From the NCBI RefSeq assembly GCF_004361855.1, contig NZ_SNWQ01000002.1, positions 124,001 to 188,000 on the forward strand: a DNA stretch of 64,000 nucleotides. The letters run 5' to 3'. The notes beneath the pieces were generated by a model that saw only the letters and a list, made by a program, of their open reading frames with translations, was not told the DNA's origin and searched no databases. The DNA comes from Kribbella caucasensis. Its GTDB lineage: Bacteria; Actinomycetota; Actinomycetes; Propionibacteriales; Kribbellaceae. This document shows, piece by piece, positions 61,949 to 64,000 of this stretch. Position 1 is the first letter of the stretch, and each line of letters opens with the position of its first letter. Made by a program: the position numbers and the translations under genes.

Positions 61949-62625
61949 TGGACTTCTTCGACTGGTTGCTGCACGAGCGGGTGACGATCGCCGGCTCGCC
62001 GGTGCTGGTCCGCGAGATCGTCGGCAACGTGTTCGGCCTGGGCAGCGCGCTGTTCGGGATGCGCCGGCTGGTCGCGGCCTGGCCGGTCGGCATCGTCGGT
62101 AACGTGCTGCTCTTCACCGTGTTCGTCGGCGGCCTGTTCGACACGCCGCAGGACAAGGACCTGTGGGGTCAGGCCGGTCGCCAGGTGTTCTTCGCCCTGG
62201 TCAGCCTCTACGGCTGGTACCGCTGGTACCAGACCCGCCACGGCGGCGCGGCGACCGGCGTACAACCGCGGTGGGCGACGGCTCGCGAGCGCATCGAGCT
62301 GCTCGGCGCCGCGGCGGTGCTCTACACGATCTCGTACTTCGTCCTCCAGGCCCTCGGCTCCTGGGGTCCGCAGTGGGACGCGTGGATCCTGACCGGCTCG
62401 ATCCTCGCCACCTACGGGATGGCCCGGGGCTACGTGGAGTTCTGGCTGATCTGGATCGCGGTCGACGTGGTCGGCGTACCACTGTTGCTGCAGGCAAAGT
62501 TCTACCCGTCGGCCGCGATGTACGTCGTCTACGGGTTGTTCTGCGTGCTCGGATTCGCCGCCTGGTGGCGGATCAACCAGCGCGAGAGTGTCGCGGCGGC
62601 CCCCGAACCAGTGGCGGTGAGTTAG
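61948..62625 (+). CDS. ribM: PnuC-family riboflavin transporter RibM
   Basis: 225-aa membrane protein with about six or seven hydrophobic segments. The PnuC signature YGWYRWYQTRHG (W-x2-W) is at about 90-101; LTGSILATYGMARGYVEFWLIW-type sequence near the C-terminus is typical. In other actinobacteria PnuC homologues inside FMN-riboswitch operons (RibM) are riboflavin facilitators, so riboflavin rather than nicotinamide riboside is the likely substrate. Confidence 0.85.
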   Translation: MDFFDWLLHERVTIAGSPVLVREIVGNVFGLGSALFGMRRLVAAWPVGIVGNVLLFTVFVGGLFDTPQDKDLWGQAGRQVFFALVSLYGWYRWYQTRHGGAATGVQPRWATARERIELLGAAAVLYTISYFVLQALGSWGPQWDAWILTGSILATYGMARGYVEFWLIWIAVDVVGVPLLLQAKFYPSAAMYVVYGLFCVLGFAAWWRINQRESVAAAPEPVAVS

Positions 62626-62628
62626 ATC

Positions 62629-63861
62629 ATGGGCGAACTGTTGAAGCTGGACACCATCGAGAACGCGATCGACGAGATCCGGGCCGGCCGCCCGGTGATC
62701 GTGGTCGACGACGAGGACCGGGAGAACGAGGGCGACCTGATCTTCGCGGCGTCCAAGGCGACCCCGGAGTTGCTGGCCTTCCTGATCCGGTACAGCTCGG
62801 GCGTGGTCTGCGTGCCGATGGAGCCGGCCGATCTCGACCGGCTCGGCATCCCGCTGATGACACCGCACAACCGCGAGCGGATGCGGACGGCGTACACGGT
62901 CTCGGTCGACGCGCGGGACGGCATCAGTACCGGGATCTCGGCGGCGGACCGGGCCCGGACGATCCGGGTGCTGACCGATTCGGCGTCCGAGCCGTACGAC
63001 ATGGTCCAGCCCGGGCACGTGTTCCCGCTGCGCGGGCGGGACGGCGGCGTCCTGGTCCGGCCCGGGCACACCGAGGCCTCGATCGACCTGGCCCGGCTCG
63101 CGGGGCTGACGCCGGCCGCGGTGATCTCCGAGCTGGTGAACGACGACGGCACGATGAAGCGCGGGCCGCAGCTGCGGCAGTTCGCCGACGAGCACGGCCT
63201 GGTACTGGTCTCGATCGCGGACCTGATCAGCTACCGGCGCCGTACCGAGAGCCAGATCCAGCGGGTCGCCACCACCACCCTGCCGACCCAGTACGGCGAT
63301 TTCGTTGCCCACGGCTACCGGAACATCGTCGACGGGTCGGAGCAGCTGGCTCTGGTCCGCGGCGAGATCGGCGACGGGCCGACGCTGGTCCGGTTGCACT
63401 CGGAATGCCTGACAGGTGACGTCTTCGGCTCGCTCCGCTGCGACTGCGGTCCGCAGCTGGACGAGGCGATGCGACAGGTCGCACACGAAGGCGGCGTGGT
63501 CGTGTACCTGCGCGGTCACGAGGGCCGGGGGATCGGGCTGCTGCACAAGCTGCGGGCGTACGAGTTGCAGGACGCCGGCCGGGACACGGTCGACGCCAAC
63601 CTCGACCTCGGGCTGCCCGCCGACGCCCGCGACTACGGCACCGGCGCGCAGATCCTGGCCGACCTCGGCGTCACCTCGGTGAAGCTGCTGACCAACAACC
63701 CGGACAAGCTGGCCGGCGTCCAGGGCTACGGCATCGACGTGGTCGAGCGCCGCGGCATCTCCATCGACCCGACCGAACACAACCTGCGCTACCTGCGCAC
63801 CAAGCGCGATCGGATGGGCCACCACCTGCCCACCGGGACCGACGAGAAGGGAGCCAACTGA
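62629..63861 (+). CDS. ribBA: Bifunctional DHBP synthase / GTP cyclohydrolase II
   Basis: 410 aa. RibB part (about 1-205) with [15 protein letters not shown] and [15 protein letters not shown]; RibA part (about 206-410) with the zinc Cys in [20 protein letters not shown] and [15 protein letters not shown]. Makes 3,4-dihydroxybutanone phosphate and opens GTP. ATG 3 nt after the ribM stop. Confidence 0.95.
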   Translation: MGELLKLDTIENAIDEIRAGRPVIVVDDEDRENEGDLIFAASKATPELLAFLIRYSSGVVCVPMEPADLDRLGIPLMTPHNRERMRTAYTVSVDARDGISTGISAADRARTIRVLTDSASEPYDMVQPGHVFPLRGRDGGVLVRPGHTEASIDLARLAGLTPAAVISELVNDDGTMKRGPQLRQFADEHGLVLVSIADLISYRRRTESQIQRVATTTLPTQYGDFVAHGYRNIVDGSEQLALVRGEIGDGPTLVRLHSECLTGDVFGSLRCDCGPQLDEAMRQVAHEGGVVVYLRGHEGRGIGLLHKLRAYELQDAGRDTVDANLDLGLPADARDYGTGAQILADLGVTSVKLLTNNPDKLAGVQGYGIDVVERRGISIDPTEHNLRYLRTKRDRMGHHLPTGTDEKGAN

Positions 63862-64000
63862 TGTCGGGTAGCGGAGCACCCACGATCGAGACGCCTCGCG
63901 CGGAAGGTGCCCGGGTCGCGGTCGTCGCGGCGCAGTGGCACCCGAAGGTCACCGACTCCCTTGTCGCCGGGGCGATCCGGGCGCTCGAGGAGTCCGGCGT
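63861..64000 (+). CDS. ribH: 6,7-dimethyl-8-ribityllumazine synthase, partial
   Basis: First 46 codons only; the gene runs off the window. ARVAVVAAQWHPKVTDSLV is the N-terminal substrate loop of lumazine synthase (W/H near residue 26-27). ATG overlaps the ribBA stop (TGATG). Completes the rib operon. Confidence 0.9.
   Translation, partial: MSGSGAPTIETPRAEGARVAVVAAQWHPKVTDSLVAGAIRALEESG

Noticed and set aside
61219..63879. Long open frame (886 codons) on the minus strand opposite the rib genes
   Set aside because: Antisense shadow of ribE, ribM and ribBA, all of which have clear family motifs.

Overview
The window is 64 kb of high-GC DNA from an actinobacterium. WhiB-family regulators, a fused 2-oxoglutarate decarboxylase/dehydrogenase (kgd), a pdtaS-whiB1-small membrane protein neighbourhood like that of Mycobacterium tuberculosis, a complete egtABCD cluster, an F420-type PPOX gene and many leaderless genes all point that way. 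The overall flavour (many sugar and amino-acid transporters, fuconate catabolism, streptogrisin-like protease) suggests a soil member of the Propionibacteriales such as Kribbella. That genus assignment is an inference and could not be checked here.

Layout. 0-4 kb: signalling and stress block (pdtaS, whiB1, small membrane protein, then a SigF-type sigma factor with its RsbW-type partner). 4-6.5 kb: polar amino-acid ABC importer. 6.8-10.5 kb: malic enzyme, an MDR oxidoreductase, a GNAT and an unusual WhiB-like protein, with a repeat-rich 540-bp spacer at 8.0-8.5 kb. 10.6-12.9 kb: a CaCA-type antiporter divergent from an SmtB-like ArsR regulator with a perfect palindrome between them, then an internally deleted ATPase pseudogene. 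12.9-17.7 kb: kgd with a small downstream gene, and a DUF3052 gene. 17.7-21 kb: GntR/FadR regulator, an ABC-F ATPase behind a likely leader-peptide attenuator, and a secreted serine protease. 21-24.3 kb: three-gene L-fucose/fuconate catabolic operon with a palindromic operator. 24.4-27.5 kb: FolP2-type protein, a pyrimidine-reductase-like protein, an extradiol-dioxygenase-like protein and an unknown gene. 27.6-32.2 kb: ferric-siderophore uptake (frameshifted binding protein, two permeases, ATPase, FhuF-like reductase). 32.3-36.7 kb: ergothioneine genes egtA-B-C-D.

36.8-40.3 kb holds the wreck of a sugar ABC operon: a gutted binding protein and a truncated, frameshifted permease flank a TnpB-carrying element, and an apparently orphaned LacI regulator remains. 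40.4-48 kb: hydrolases, a secreted cell-wall-type protein, an XRE protein with an Ig-like tail, a secreted S33 peptidase, and a GbsR/MarR-regulated drug-exporter pair. 48-52.7 kb: PPOX gene plus cobalamin genes (cobL-type, cobM, cobK), rpe and a HAD phosphatase. 52.7-56.4 kb: two close paralogues of a polysaccharide deacetylase flank a two-gene locus encoding a small protein and a divergent TnpB-related protein. The second deacetylase carries an in-frame 81-bp hairpin repeat. 56.4-58.9 kb: a second amino-acid ABC importer. 59-60 kb: flavodiiron-like MBL protein. 60-64 kb: FMN riboswitch and ribD-ribE-ribM-ribBA-ribH, the last gene running off the window.

Points most worth a second look: two families of hairpin repeats (84-101 bp paired repeats at 8.4 and 48.1 kb; an 81-bp hairpin inside a gene at 56.3 kb with a related 17-bp end at 44.9 kb), the TnpB-related protein without a zinc ribbon and its overlapping small partner gene, the ABC-F leader attenuator, and the SmtB-like regulator controlling a CaCA antiporter. 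I saw no tRNA, rRNA or CRISPR array.
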